A DNA stretch of 64,000 bases, taken from the NCBI GenBank assembly GCA_050173345.1, contig JBFXKW010000004.1:186001-250000 (forward strand), given 5' to 3'. The translations under genes and the position numbers were made by a program. The number at the start of each line of letters is the position of its first letter. The first letter of the stretch is position 1. The notes beneath the pieces were generated by a model, which worked only from the letters and a program-made list of their open reading frames with translations, ran no database searches and was not told where the DNA came from. This DNA is from SHWC01 sp050173345 (lineage in GTDB: Bacteria; Pseudomonadota; Alphaproteobacteria; UBA828). This document shows positions 8,252 to 18,236 of this stretch, one piece after another.

Positions 8252-9502
8252 CTAGTCGATGAAGCGGAGGATCTGGCGCATCTCGGCGCCGGAGAACGGG
8301 TAGTCGATGCCGTCCTTGGCGTTGATCACCTCGGGATGCGGGATGCGCGCGACGCGGATTTCGATCTGCTGGGCCATGCGCATGGAGAGCCCGGCCTTCC
8401 AGCACACGGCGACGACGGCCTTCGGCGCGAACGAGCCGAACACCTGGCGCACCCGCTCGACGACGATGCCGCTCTTGAGCGCGAGCGCCTCGACGATGAA
8501 TTCGCGGTCGGCGCGCTGGATCGCCTCGGCGATGACCACCTCGTCGAGCTTGCCGGCGGCGTGGAGATCGGCCGCGCGATGCTCGGGCAGGCCGGCCTCG
8601 TTCATGCCGTCGGCGGAGAGCCGGCGGTCGATCGCGGCGGCGACCTCGCGCGTCGTCTCGGGCATGATCCGGTAGCGGGTCTCGAGCACGGCGAGCAGCG
8701 AGACGGAGATGAACTTCGCGATGCGCGTGACCGCGCGATGCGACAGGTCGTCCCGCTCGACGAGCGGCTTGTGCCAGATCTCGTGGTTCGGCGCGGCATC
8801 GACGATCCGATCGAGCGTCTCCTCGCGAATCTGCGCGCTCGCATTGCCGAGCAGCGCGGCCACCGCGCCCTCGTCCTCGGCGGAGACCACCGCGTCCGCG
8901 ACCCGGAGGCCAATACCGGCGCGCCGCGAGATCGCGCTCAGCGCACCCTGCACCGGGCGGCTGCGGATGATCTCCAGGAGATCGTCGTCGTTGAGTAGCG
9001 GCGAGAATTCGAGCACGGGCGCGCAGACCGTGAGCTCGACGTCGCGCGCCAGCCGCTTGATCAGATCCCTCGGCAGGTTGTCGAGATAGCGGACCTCCTC
9101 GGCGATGATCCGCCGCACGCGCGGCAACTGGTCGCGTGCGAGCTGCTCGAGCACGTCCAGGGCGAGCTTCTGGACCAGCGTGAGCTGGTCGGGCTTCAGC
9201 TCGGGCGCAAGCCGGGCGATCTTGCGCGCCAGCGCGATGCGCACCTCGTCGTCGCTGTCGGCGACCAGGAGCGCGTCGGCCTGGCGCGGCGTCGCGTCGT
9301 TGCCGGCAATGGCGCGCCGCACCGCCGGCGATTCGTCGCTCGCGAGGTAGTAGAGGATTTCCGGCTGCACGTCGGGCCGCAGCGCAAGGCGCTCGCGGGC
9401 ACCCGGGTCGGCATCGGCCGCCAGGCGCTTCGCCTCGGCATAGTCGATGACGCTCGCCGTACCGTCAGCGCGACCCGCGGCCTCCTTCGCCAGCACGTTC
9501 AT
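8252..9502 (-). CDS. DUF2336 HEAT-like repeat protein
   Basis: This encodes 416 residues and closely fits the alphaproteobacterial DUF2336 family: an all-helical protein with HEAT-like repeats (for example LALRPDVQPEILYYLASDES, PAVRRAIAGN, EVRIALARKIARL, PRVRRIIAEEVRY) and a conserved C-terminal end with HPEVINAKDGIDYPF. No transmembrane or catalytic motif is seen. It is the last gene of a minus-strand operon; its ATG overlaps the upstream GGDEF stop by 4 nt. DUF2336 proteins have no established biochemical role. The coupling to two c-di-GMP genes suggests a scaffold or effector in that signalling route, which is inference. Confidence 0.8.
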   Translation of the reverse strand: MNVLAKEAAGRADGTASVIDYAEAKRLAADADPGARERLALRPDVQPEILYYLASDESPAVRRAIAGNDATPRQADALLVADSDDEVRIALARKIARLAPELKPDQLTLVQKLALDVLEQLARDQLPRVRRIIAEEVRYLDNLPRDLIKRLARDVELTVCAPVLEFSPLLNDDDLLEIIRSRPVQGALSAISRRAGIGLRVADAVVSAEDEGAVAALLGNASAQIREETLDRIVDAAPNHEIWHKPLVERDDLSHRAVTRIAKFISVSLLAVLETRYRIMPETTREVAAAIDRRLSADGMNEAGLPEHRAADLHAAGKLDEVVIAEAIQRADREFIVEALALKSGIVVERVRQVFGSFAPKAVVAVCWKAGLSMRMAQQIEIRVARIPHPEVINAKDGIDYPFSGAEMRQILRFID

Positions 9503-11241
9503 GGCGCCGGCCCGGGCGCCTCTGTGCCGGCGCTCCTTGCGATGGAATAGCCGCTCTTCGAGCCGCGCTTGATGTCGTACATCGCATCGTCGGCGCGGGC
9601 GAGCAGCGCCTCGACGCTCATCCTGGTGCCGCCGGGCACGTGGACGGCGCCGATCGAGAAGCTCAGCGGCAGCTTGTCGCTCGCGGCGTGGCGGGCGAGC
9701 TCGGCCGAGCGGGCCTGCAGGGCCTGCGCCTCCGCCTCGACGGCATCGGGCGCGATGTCCTCAATCCAGACCGCGAACTCGTCGCCGCCCAGCCGGCCGA
9801 CCACGCCGCGCGTGCCGACATGGCGGCGCAGCAGGGCAGCGACCGCGCAGAGCGCCGCGTCACCCCGGGTATGGCCGCGCCGGTCGTTGACCGCCTTGAA
9901 GTTATCGAGGTCGACATAGAGCAGCACGCCGCCGCGCCCGCCGCCCTTCGCCTGGCCTTCGAGCCTGGCGCCGATCTCTTCGACGATCGCGCGGCGGTTC
10001 AGGACGCCGGTTAGCGCGTCGGTGCGCGCCAGGGCGAGCAGCCGGGCATGGGTGTCGATCTGCTCGAAGGCGATGCCGAGCTGATCGGCGATCCCGGCGA
10101 GCAGGATGCGCTCGTCGTCGGACCAGCGGCGGCGGTCGATGCGGGCGACGCTGACCGCGCCGTTGAGCTTGCCGCGATAGCGGGTCGGCAAGGCGAGCGA
10201 GCTGATGTCGCCGGGAAAATCGGGATCGAGGTCTTCCTCGATCGCGCGGCGCACCCTCTCGTCCACCTCGTCGAGCGGCACCGCGGTCTCGCCATAGGTG
10301 CCGACGCGCGCCAGGCGGTCGTCCGGCCCCGGCCGGTAGATCCAGCAGGCGGCGGCATGAAGCGAGGAGCGGAGCGCCTCGCCCGCCGCCTCGAGCAGGC
10401 GATCGGGCTCGACCTCGTCGCGAATCGTCTTGACCATGGCGGCGAGCAATTGCTCGCGGGCACGCACCGTCGCCAGCGCCTCGTCGCGCCGGTGGGCCTC
10501 GGTCACGTCGCGGCAGATGCCGCGCGCGCCCTGCCATTCGCCCTCGGGCGAGAGCATGGGCAGGCTGGACGCGATCAGGCAGGCGGATTCGCCCTTGGCG
10601 TCGCGCAGCCAGACCTCGACATCCTCGGTCGGCTCGCGCGCGTCGAACGGGAACGGGTCGGCCATCGGGCGGCGGCGGTCGAGCAGCGAGCGCGCCGGCT
10701 TGCCGATCAGGCGATCGGGCGCGTAGCCGAGCGCGCCGCGCGCGGTGACGAAGGCGAAGTTGCCTTGGGCGTCGGTCTCCCACACGAAGTCGGACGAGCA
10801 CTCGACCAGGTCCTTGTAGCGCCGGCGCGACTCGACGAGGGCGTCGCGCAGGTTGCGGTCGAGCGTGGCGTCGCGGCCGAGCGCCAGATAGGTGAGCCCC
10901 TCGCTGCCGACCGGCCCCATCGGGATGATGGTCAGGCTGATCGCGACGCTCGCCTTGTCGCCGCCGAGCCGAAGCAGGTCGGACTGCGCCGCGCCCGCCT
11001 CCGCCGCCCGCGCGATCAGCGGAATCGCCTGCGGGCGCAACGGGCCGTTCAGGGCGGCGGCGAGCGTGGTCGCGCTCTGGTTGACCGGAAACGCCTGGCC
11101 GCTGGAATCGAGCAGCACGATCGGGCCCGGATAGCCGTTCATCAGCGTCCGGCCGAGATCGGTCAGATCCGGCCGCGTGATGCTGTGGAAGGTGGCGCGC
11201 GCGGCCTCGGGCTTTTCCTTGCGCCTGGTGGGGCTCGCCAT
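9499..11241 (-). CDS. PAS/GAF-containing diguanylate cyclase
   Basis: This encodes 580 residues from the ATG at 11241. A PAS-like domain (about 35-140) is followed by a second PAS domain with WETDAQGNFAFVTARG (about 160-270), a GAF-like domain (about 285-420) and a C-terminal GGDEF domain. The cyclase active site is intact (GRLGGDEFAVW), with DALTGVLNRRA marking the domain start and VDLDNFKAVND the metal/substrate loop. No RxxD inhibitory site is visible in the residues preceding GGDEF, so product inhibition may be absent. It makes c-di-GMP from two GTP. It starts 2 nt after the EAL gene stop and overlaps the DUF2336 start (ATGA). Longer upstream frames are rejected because they run into the EAL gene. 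Confidence 0.88.
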   Translation of the reverse strand: MASPTRRKEKPEAARATFHSITRPDLTDLGRTLMNGYPGPIVLLDSSGQAFPVNQSATTLAAALNGPLRPQAIPLIARAAEAGAAQSDLLRLGGDKASVAISLTIIPMGPVGSEGLTYLALGRDATLDRNLRDALVESRRRYKDLVECSSDFVWETDAQGNFAFVTARGALGYAPDRLIGKPARSLLDRRRPMADPFPFDAREPTEDVEVWLRDAKGESACLIASSLPMLSPEGEWQGARGICRDVTEAHRRDEALATVRAREQLLAAMVKTIRDEVEPDRLLEAAGEALRSSLHAAACWIYRPGPDDRLARVGTYGETAVPLDEVDERVRRAIEEDLDPDFPGDISSLALPTRYRGKLNGAVSVARIDRRRWSDDERILLAGIADQLGIAFEQIDTHARLLALARTDALTGVLNRRAIVEEIGARLEGQAKGGGRGGVLLYVDLDNFKAVNDRRGHTRGDAALCAVAALLRRHVGTRGVVGRLGGDEFAVWIEDIAPDAVEAEAQALQARSAELARHAASDKLPLSFSIGAVHVPGGTRMSVEALLARADDAMYDIKRGSKSGYSIARSAGTEAPGPAP

Positions 11242-11243
11242 GC

Positions 11244-12947
11244 TCAGCCTCCGACCCATTGCCCGCCGGCGTATTTCAGCTTCGCCTTCCCGGATGGGCT
11301 GGCCGCGCCGGCCGGCCCGGCCAGCGCCGCCGGCCTGCCGAAGTGGTAGCCCTGGCCCAGCACGACGCCGGCGGCCCGAACGGCGTTCGCGGTCGTCTCG
11401 TCTTCGATCATCTCGGCAATGGTGATGATGCCCAGACCCTCGCACAGCGAAGCGATCGAGCGAAGGAATGCAGAATTGAACATCGACGCGCTCACGTTAC
11501 GTACGAAGCTGCCGTCGATTTTCAAGATGTCGACATTGAGCGAGCGCAGGTATTCGAAGGCGGCGGCGCCGGCGCCGAAATCGTCGAGGCAGACCCGGAT
11601 GGAGAGCGCCCGCAACGCCTGCAGCGCGCGATTGACGCCTTCGAGATCGACGATCTTGGCGGATTCGGTCACCTCCAGCAGCATGCGGCCGGTCAAATCG
11701 GCGTTGCGCTCGATCCGCCCGGTCAGCGCCTCGACGAAGCCCGGCGCGACCAGCGAGCGGCCCGAGACGTTGACGGCGATCGACTCGCCTGCCCTGCACT
11801 CGCTGCGCAGGGTATGGATCGCCTGCTCGACGATGGCGAGGTCGAGCTCCGCGATGCTGCCGAGCTGCTCCGCCATGGTGATGAACTTGAACGGCGTGAT
11901 GTCCTGGGAATCCGGCAGCCGGAACAGGGCCTCGTAGTGATGGACCTGACGGTCAGACAGCCTGACGATCGGCTGGAACGCCAGGGCGAAGCGCCGCTCG
12001 GCGATCGTGCGCTTGATGCGGCTCGACCATTCCAAGGTTTCCGCGAACATGACCCGGCAGCCCGCGCTCAGGCTGTCGAACGCGAGCGCGTCCGGCCCGG
12101 CCTCGGTGAACTTGTTGAGCGTGAACAGGATCGCGCGCGTCGTATCAGCCTCGCTCATCTCGCTGTCGAGGTCGACCGCCTTCGACTGCACGGCGATCTT
12201 GCGCGCGCCATCGTGCAGCCGCTTCGTGATCTCCTCGATCTCCGAGGCCAGGGAATCGAAGGGGGCCTCGGCGTCATGGACGATGCCGAGCTTGCCGGTG
12301 CCGAGATGCCCGACATCGTCGGCCTCGGCCGCCCTCGCGCGGAGCAGGCCGGCCACCTCGCTCATCACGCGCTGATCGCCGGGCGAGGCATCGGCGCCCT
12401 CCCCGCTCAGCCCCGCCATCTCGAGCAGGGTGAGGGAAAGCTTTCGATCGTTCGACTGGGCCTCCGCCATGCGGCGCGACACCGATTGGGCGAAGCCCTC
12501 GCTCTCCAGCAGCCCGAGCGCCGGATCGCGCGATGCGGACGAGGCGCCGCGCGGCTCCTCGACGGGCAGAGCGTGGCTGACCGAGACGAAGGTGCCGGCA
12601 CCCGCCTCCGGCAGGCGATAGGCCCGGACCCTGACCCGGCGCATCTTGCCGTCCTGGCCGATCACGCGAGCCCTGAGCGCTCCGGAGCGGGCGCCGACCG
12701 CGGTCGCGCCGAACGCGGAACGCAGCGAAGCGCTGTCATCGGCGGCGAACAGCCCGAAGAAATCGACGCCGAGCAATCGGTCGGTATCGATGCCGAGAAT
12801 CTCCTTGCCGGCGCCCGCCGCATAGGTGATCGCGCCGTCGCGGCCCACCTCCAGCACGAGGTCGGACGCGGCGAAGGCGAACGCGACGAAACGGTTGCGT
12901 TCCCTGCGCAAGGCCTCGAGCATCGGGGCTTCGGCAACCGTCGGCAT
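11244..12947 (-). CDS. PAS - degenerate GGDEF - EAL c-di-GMP phosphodiesterase
   Basis: This encodes 567 residues from the ATG at 12947 (a GTG at 12986 is possible). A PAS domain (about 10-110) is followed by a degenerate GGDEF-type region in which the signature has become LGTGKLGIV, so it should not be a cyclase but may bind GTP or be structural. The C-terminal EAL domain keeps the catalytic set: EALFR, NVSGRSL, EVTES, LDDFGAG, KIDGSFV, AEMIED and GQGYHFG. It is therefore expected to hydrolyse c-di-GMP. It is the first gene of the operon EAL-GGDEF-DUF2336, giving opposing activities from one message. Confidence 0.87.
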   Translation of the reverse strand: MPTVAEAPMLEALRRERNRFVAFAFAASDLVLEVGRDGAITYAAGAGKEILGIDTDRLLGVDFFGLFAADDSASLRSAFGATAVGARSGALRARVIGQDGKMRRVRVRAYRLPEAGAGTFVSVSHALPVEEPRGASSASRDPALGLLESEGFAQSVSRRMAEAQSNDRKLSLTLLEMAGLSGEGADASPGDQRVMSEVAGLLRARAAEADDVGHLGTGKLGIVHDAEAPFDSLASEIEEITKRLHDGARKIAVQSKAVDLDSEMSEADTTRAILFTLNKFTEAGPDALAFDSLSAGCRVMFAETLEWSSRIKRTIAERRFALAFQPIVRLSDRQVHHYEALFRLPDSQDITPFKFITMAEQLGSIAELDLAIVEQAIHTLRSECRAGESIAVNVSGRSLVAPGFVEALTGRIERNADLTGRMLLEVTESAKIVDLEGVNRALQALRALSIRVCLDDFGAGAAAFEYLRSLNVDILKIDGSFVRNVSASMFNSAFLRSIASLCEGLGIITIAEMIEDETTANAVRAAGVVLGQGYHFGRPAALAGPAGAASPSGKAKLKYAGGQWVGG

Positions 12948-13105
12948 CCGGCGAGCACTCAATGGGAGATCATCACGGCACCGCACGCTAAGGTGCGCGC
13001 GCTTAAGAATTAGTTAGGCAGTATTTACATACCGCAGCCGTGAATTGGCCAGACGATGTGCCTCACGCCCTAGGAACCGGCGGCGCCGCGGTCTAGATTG
13101 CAGCC

Positions 13106-13816
13106 ATGCCCAAGATCACGCCCCCCGCGGCCGGCGAGCTGGCCGGCATCGACACCTGGATCTTCGACCTCGACAACACGCTCTACCCCGCGCGGACGCG
13201 GCTGTTCGACCAGATCGACCAGCGCATCGGCGAGTTCATCCAGCGCCAATTCGGCGTCGGCCATGGCGAGGCCAAGCGGCTCCAGAAATCCTACTTCCAG
13301 CGCCACGGCACCACGCTGCGCGGGCTGATGCTGGAGCACGGCATCGCGCCCGAGGGCTTCCTCGCCTATGTCCACGACATCGACTTCTCGATCCTGGAGC
13401 CGGCCGAGCGCATCGACCGCGCGCTGCAGCGGCTCGACGGGCGCAAGCTGATCTTCACCAACGCCGACGTGCCCTATGCCGAGCGTGTGATGGAGCGGCT
13501 CGGCGTGCGCCATCATTTCGAGGAGATCTATGACATCGCGGCGGCGGCCTATGTGCCTAAGCCGCTTCCCGAGGCCTATGCCACGCTGATCGAGCGCCAC
13601 GCCGTGGTGCCCGAGCGCAGCATCTTCTTCGAGGACATCGTGCGCAACCTCGCGCCGGCAGCCGAGCTCGGCATGACCACGGTCTGGGTGCGCCATGACG
13701 ACGTCTGGTCGTCGTGGGGCGCCGAAGAAGTAGACTGCCACTACGCGACGGACGACCTCGCCGGCTGGCTCGAGGTGCTCGCCGACGGCCACGGCAGCCC
13801 GCGGCCCGGCGATTGA
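13106..13816 (+). CDS. HAD-family pyrimidine 5'-nucleotidase
   Basis: This encodes 236 residues. HAD motif I FDLDNTLYP (about 20-28) supplies the nucleophile Asp and acid/base Asp. Motif II is KLIFTNAD, motif III the Lys in YVPKPLPEAY and motif IV FFEDIVRNL. The NTLYP extension and the helical cap match the SDT1/PHM8-like pyrimidine 5'-nucleotidase group, which dephosphorylates UMP/CMP-type nucleotides. It lies just before dapD, the usual alphaproteobacterial neighbourhood. Substrate assignment is by family only. Confidence 0.85.
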   Translation: MPKITPPAAGELAGIDTWIFDLDNTLYPARTRLFDQIDQRIGEFIQRQFGVGHGEAKRLQKSYFQRHGTTLRGLMLEHGIAPEGFLAYVHDIDFSILEPAERIDRALQRLDGRKLIFTNADVPYAERVMERLGVRHHFEEIYDIAAAAYVPKPLPEAYATLIERHAVVPERSIFFEDIVRNLAPAAELGMTTVWVRHDDVWSSWGAEEVDCHYATDDLAGWLEVLADGHGSPRPGD

Positions 13817-13840
13817 CAGCCCGCTCTCCCCGGCTACCTT
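13813..13840 (+). promoter_or_regulatory. Possible promoter for dapDE
   Basis: A perfect -35 TTGACA (13813-13818) overlaps the stop of the preceding gene. It is followed after 16 bp by TACCTT (13835-13840), a weak -10, 28 bp upstream of the dapD GTG. The -35 is convincing; the -10 is poor, as is common in high-GC alphaproteobacteria. Confidence 0.45.
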
Positions 13841-13868
13841 AGCCGCCGCATCAGCCGGGGGCAGCACT

Positions 13869-14711
13869 GTGAACATCGCCGAAATCGAAGCCGTCATCGA
13901 CGAAGCCTGGGAAGCGCGCGACAAGCTCGCGCCGGCGAGCGGCGGCAAGCCGCGCGCCGCGGTCGATGCCGCGCTCGCCGCGCTCGATGCCGGTGAATTG
14001 CGCGTCGCCGAGCCCGCGCCGGGCGGGTGGCGCGTCAACGAATGGCTCAAGAAGGCGGTGCTGCTCTCCTTCCGGCTCAACGACAACGCGCTGATCGCAG
14101 GCGGCACCGGGGCTGCGCCCTGGTTCGACAAGGTGCCGTCCAAGTTCGCGGGCTGGGACGAGGCGCGCTTCCGCGCCGCCGGCTTCCGCGCGGTGCCGGG
14201 CGCGGTGGTGCGCCGCTCGGCTTATGTTGCGCCCGGCGTCGTGCTGATGCCGTCCTTCGTCAATGTCGGCGCCTATGTCGATTCGGGCACCATGGTCGAT
14301 ACCTGGGCGACCATCGGTTCCTGCGCACAGATCGGCAAGAACTGCCATGTCTCGGGCGGCGCCGGCATCGGCGGCGTGCTCGAGCCGCTGCAGGCCACGC
14401 CCGTCATCGTCGAGGACGGCTGCTTCATCGGCGCGCGCGCCGAGGTGGCCGAAGGCGTCATCGTCGAGCGCGGCGCGGTGCTTGCCATGGGCGTCTATCT
14501 TGGCGCCTCGACGCGCATCATCGACCGCGAGAGCGGCGAGGTTCACTATGGCCGCGTGCCGGCCTATTCGGTCGTGGTGCCCGGCACCATGCCGGGCCGC
14601 CCGCTCAAGGACGGCAGCCCGGGCCCCGGCCTCTATTGCGCGGTGATCGTCAAGCGGGTCGACGAGAAGACGCGCGCCAAGACCTCGATCAACGAGCTGC
14701 TGCGGAGCTGA
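13869..14711 (+). CDS. dapD: 2,3,4,5-tetrahydropyridine-2,6-dicarboxylate N-succinyltransferase
   Basis: This encodes 280 residues with a GTG start. DapD transfers succinyl from succinyl-CoA to tetrahydrodipicolinate in the succinylase branch of lysine/diaminopimelate synthesis. The N-terminal helical domain (about 1-95, with ETRD-like region replaced by NEWLKKAVLLSFRLND) is followed by a left-handed beta-helix of hexapeptide repeats (GVVLMPSFVNVGAYVDSGTM, GKNCHVSGGAGIGGVL) and the conserved end KTSINELLR. It sits 49 nt before dapE, so the two probably form one transcription unit. Confidence 0.96.
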   Translation: MNIAEIEAVIDEAWEARDKLAPASGGKPRAAVDAALAALDAGELRVAEPAPGGWRVNEWLKKAVLLSFRLNDNALIAGGTGAAPWFDKVPSKFAGWDEARFRAAGFRAVPGAVVRRSAYVAPGVVLMPSFVNVGAYVDSGTMVDTWATIGSCAQIGKNCHVSGGAGIGGVLEPLQATPVIVEDGCFIGARAEVAEGVIVERGAVLAMGVYLGASTRIIDRESGEVHYGRVPAYSVVVPGTMPGRPLKDGSPGPGLYCAVIVKRVDEKTRAKTSINELLRS

Positions 14712-14760
14712 GGCCGCATCCCGCTTATGACGCCGATAGTCCTGCCTTCACGCCACGCTC

Positions 14761-15924
14761 ATGTCCGCCGATAGCGTCGCGCTCGCCGATCCGCTCGCGC
14801 TTGCGCAGGCGCTGATCCGCTGCCCGAGCGTGACGCCCGAAGATGCCGGCGCGCTCGATGTCTTGCAGCGCGCGCTCGAATCGCTCGGCTTCCGCTGCAC
14901 GCGGCTGCCCTTCGCCGAGCCGGGCACGCCCGACATCGACAATCTCTATGCGCGGCTCGGCGAGGCCGCGCCCAATCTCTGCTTCGCCGGCCATACCGAC
15001 GTGGTGCCGGTCGGCGACGCGGCGCGCTGGACGGTCGAGCCGTTCGGCGCCGCGGTGCAGGGCGGCACGCTCTATGGCCGCGGCGCCGCCGACATGAAGG
15101 GGGCGATCGCCGCCTTCGTCGCCGCGGCCGCGCGCTACAAGGCATCGCACGCCGGCGGCATCAAGGGCTCGATCTCGCTGCTCATCACCGGCGACGAGGA
15201 AGGCCCCTCGATCAACGGCACGAGGAAGGCGCTCAAGGCGCTTGCCGAGCGTGGCGAGCGGCTCGACGCCTGCCTGGTCGGCGAGCCGACCAACCCGACG
15301 CGGCTCGGCGAGATGGTCAAGATCGGCCGGCGCGGCAGCCTGTCGGGCTGGCTGCGCGTGCTCGGCGCGCAAGGGCACACCGCCTACCCGCAGCTCGCCG
15401 ACAACCCGATCCCGCGCCTGGTGCGCATGCTCGGCGTGCTGACGGAGAGCAGGCTCGACGACGGCACCGCGCACTTCCAGCCCTCGAACGCGCAGGTCAC
15501 CACGGTCGATGTCGGCAACCCGGCGACCAACGTGATCCCGGCCGAGGCGCGCGCCGCCTTCAACATCCGCTTCAACGACCGCCACACCGGCAGGAGCCTG
15601 GAGGACTGGCTGCGCCGCGAGTTCGATGCCATCGGCGGCGCCTACGAGCTGAAGGTGCAGGTCTCGGGCGAGGCGTTCCTCACCCCGCCCGGCCCGCTCT
15701 CGGACCTGATCGCCAAGGCCGCCGAAGCGGTGACCGGCGCGACGCCCGAACTCTCCACCACCGGCGGCACGTCCGACGCGCGCTTCATCAAGGACTACTG
15801 CCCGGTCGCCGAGTTCGGCCTGATCGGCCAGACCATGCACAAGGTGGACGAGCGGGTGGCGCTGGCGGATCTGGAGGGGTTGACGAGGATTTATCTGGGC
15901 GTGCTGGAGAGTTTCTTCGGATGA
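14761..15924 (+). CDS. dapE: Succinyl-diaminopimelate desuccinylase
   Basis: This encodes 387 residues. DapE is a di-zinc M20 metallopeptidase-fold enzyme that hydrolyses N-succinyl-LL-diaminopimelate. Metal ligands and catalytic residues are visible: H78 and D80 in CFAGHTDVVP, the bridging D in GRGAADMKG, the EE pair in TGDEEGP and the C-terminal H in GQTMHKVDE. The dimerisation lid lies in the middle (about 185-295). It follows dapD in the same orientation. Its stop codon marks a sharp drop in GC content into the next gene. Confidence 0.96.
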   Translation: MSADSVALADPLALAQALIRCPSVTPEDAGALDVLQRALESLGFRCTRLPFAEPGTPDIDNLYARLGEAAPNLCFAGHTDVVPVGDAARWTVEPFGAAVQGGTLYGRGAADMKGAIAAFVAAAARYKASHAGGIKGSISLLITGDEEGPSINGTRKALKALAERGERLDACLVGEPTNPTRLGEMVKIGRRGSLSGWLRVLGAQGHTAYPQLADNPIPRLVRMLGVLTESRLDDGTAHFQPSNAQVTTVDVGNPATNVIPAEARAAFNIRFNDRHTGRSLEDWLRREFDAIGGAYELKVQVSGEAFLTPPGPLSDLIAKAAEAVTGATPELSTTGGTSDARFIKDYCPVAEFGLIGQTMHKVDERVALADLEGLTRIYLGVLESFFG

Positions 15925-15963
15925 AAAAGAAAATAATCTCTTAGATAAATGGTCTTTCTTTTT
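15924..15963. terminator. AT-only hairpin between dapE and the AT-rich gene
   Basis: AAAAAGAAA (15924-15932) can pair with TTTCTTTTT (15955-15963) around a 22-nt loop. It lies between two convergent genes and is followed by T-rich sequence on either strand. The stem contains almost no GC pairs, so termination activity is doubtful. Confidence 0.3.
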
Positions 15964-15972
15964 TATACGATT

Positions 15973-16545
15973 CTATATATTTTCTACCCGCCTCCTACTT
16001 TTAATATTTATTAAGGCAGGAAAATAGTATTCTGGATAGTTATGAGGATTGGTCAGATCATTTATGTATATTTTAGTATAGATATTATTAAAATCTAGTA
16101 TCATTTTTTCCCACTTTTCCTTTCCTGGATTTTTAGTAAAAAATACTAAAAAGTAATTATTTTTATTTAAGGATTCTACCATTTTTGTCATTTGAGAAGC
16201 ATATGACCCTGAGTTATTAGGTAAAAAATATTGACGAAATGGCTGCTTGTCGGTTAAATGTTTTAATTCTATAAGCGCTTTAAATAATTTATTGCCCTTA
16301 TAAATTTGCACTCCAAAATCTACTTTTCCTGAACTTTCTATATTTTCAATATTGTATTCTGTTGAAAACGATTCTATTTTATTGTTTATTTTCATTTTTT
16401 CTAAATATACAATTAATTCCCCCTTAAACCATCCTTCGAGTTGCCTACCGTGTTTTGAAAAACATTCAAATTTCTCTTTATTATGAACGAATACTTCAAA
16501 AAATTCTGAAAATATATCAAGTATGTGCTGGTCGATCGCCTTCAT
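15973..16545 (-). CDS. AT-rich putative PD-(D/E)XK nuclease-like protein
   Basis: This encodes about 190 residues from the ATG at 16545; a GTG at 16560 would add five. I do not recognise a named family. The pattern GWFKGELIVYLEK - KVDFGVQIYKGN - ALIELKHL fits the PD-(D/E)XK nuclease core: Glu on a helix (E48, numbering from the GTG), Asp on a strand (D81), then E98-x-K100 after about 16 residues. A helix with QMTKMVESLNKN and the strand YFLVFFTKN follow, as expected for the fold. The gene is only about 27 percent GC against about 70 percent around it, and Lys/Asn/Ile-rich, so it is recent foreign DNA. TATAAT lies upstream. A restriction or defence nuclease is plausible but inferred from motif spacing only. 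Confidence 0.6.
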   Translation of the reverse strand: MKAIDQHILDIFSEFFEVFVHNKEKFECFSKHGRQLEGWFKGELIVYLEKMKINNKIESFSTEYNIENIESSGKVDFGVQIYKGNKLFKALIELKHLTDKQPFRQYFLPNNSGSYASQMTKMVESLNKNNYFLVFFTKNPGKEKWEKMILDFNNIYTKIYINDLTNPHNYPEYYFPALINIKSRRRVENI

Positions 16546-16571
16546 GTCACTCACTCTCACATCTCAAATTC

Positions 16572-16577
16572 ATTATA
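16572..16577 (-). promoter_or_regulatory. -10 element of the AT-rich gene
   Basis: On the minus strand this is a perfect TATAAT, 12 nt before the GTG and 26 nt before the preferred ATG. The implied transcript start near 16560-16565 would leave a leader of about 18 nt carrying GAGAGTGAG ahead of the ATG, supporting that start. The -35 is not clear. Confidence 0.5.
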
Positions 16578-16604
16578 TCTGACTATCATTCCTAAAGCAG
16601 AGGT

Positions 16605-18232
<1,628 letters not shown>

Positions 18233-18236
<4 letters not shown>

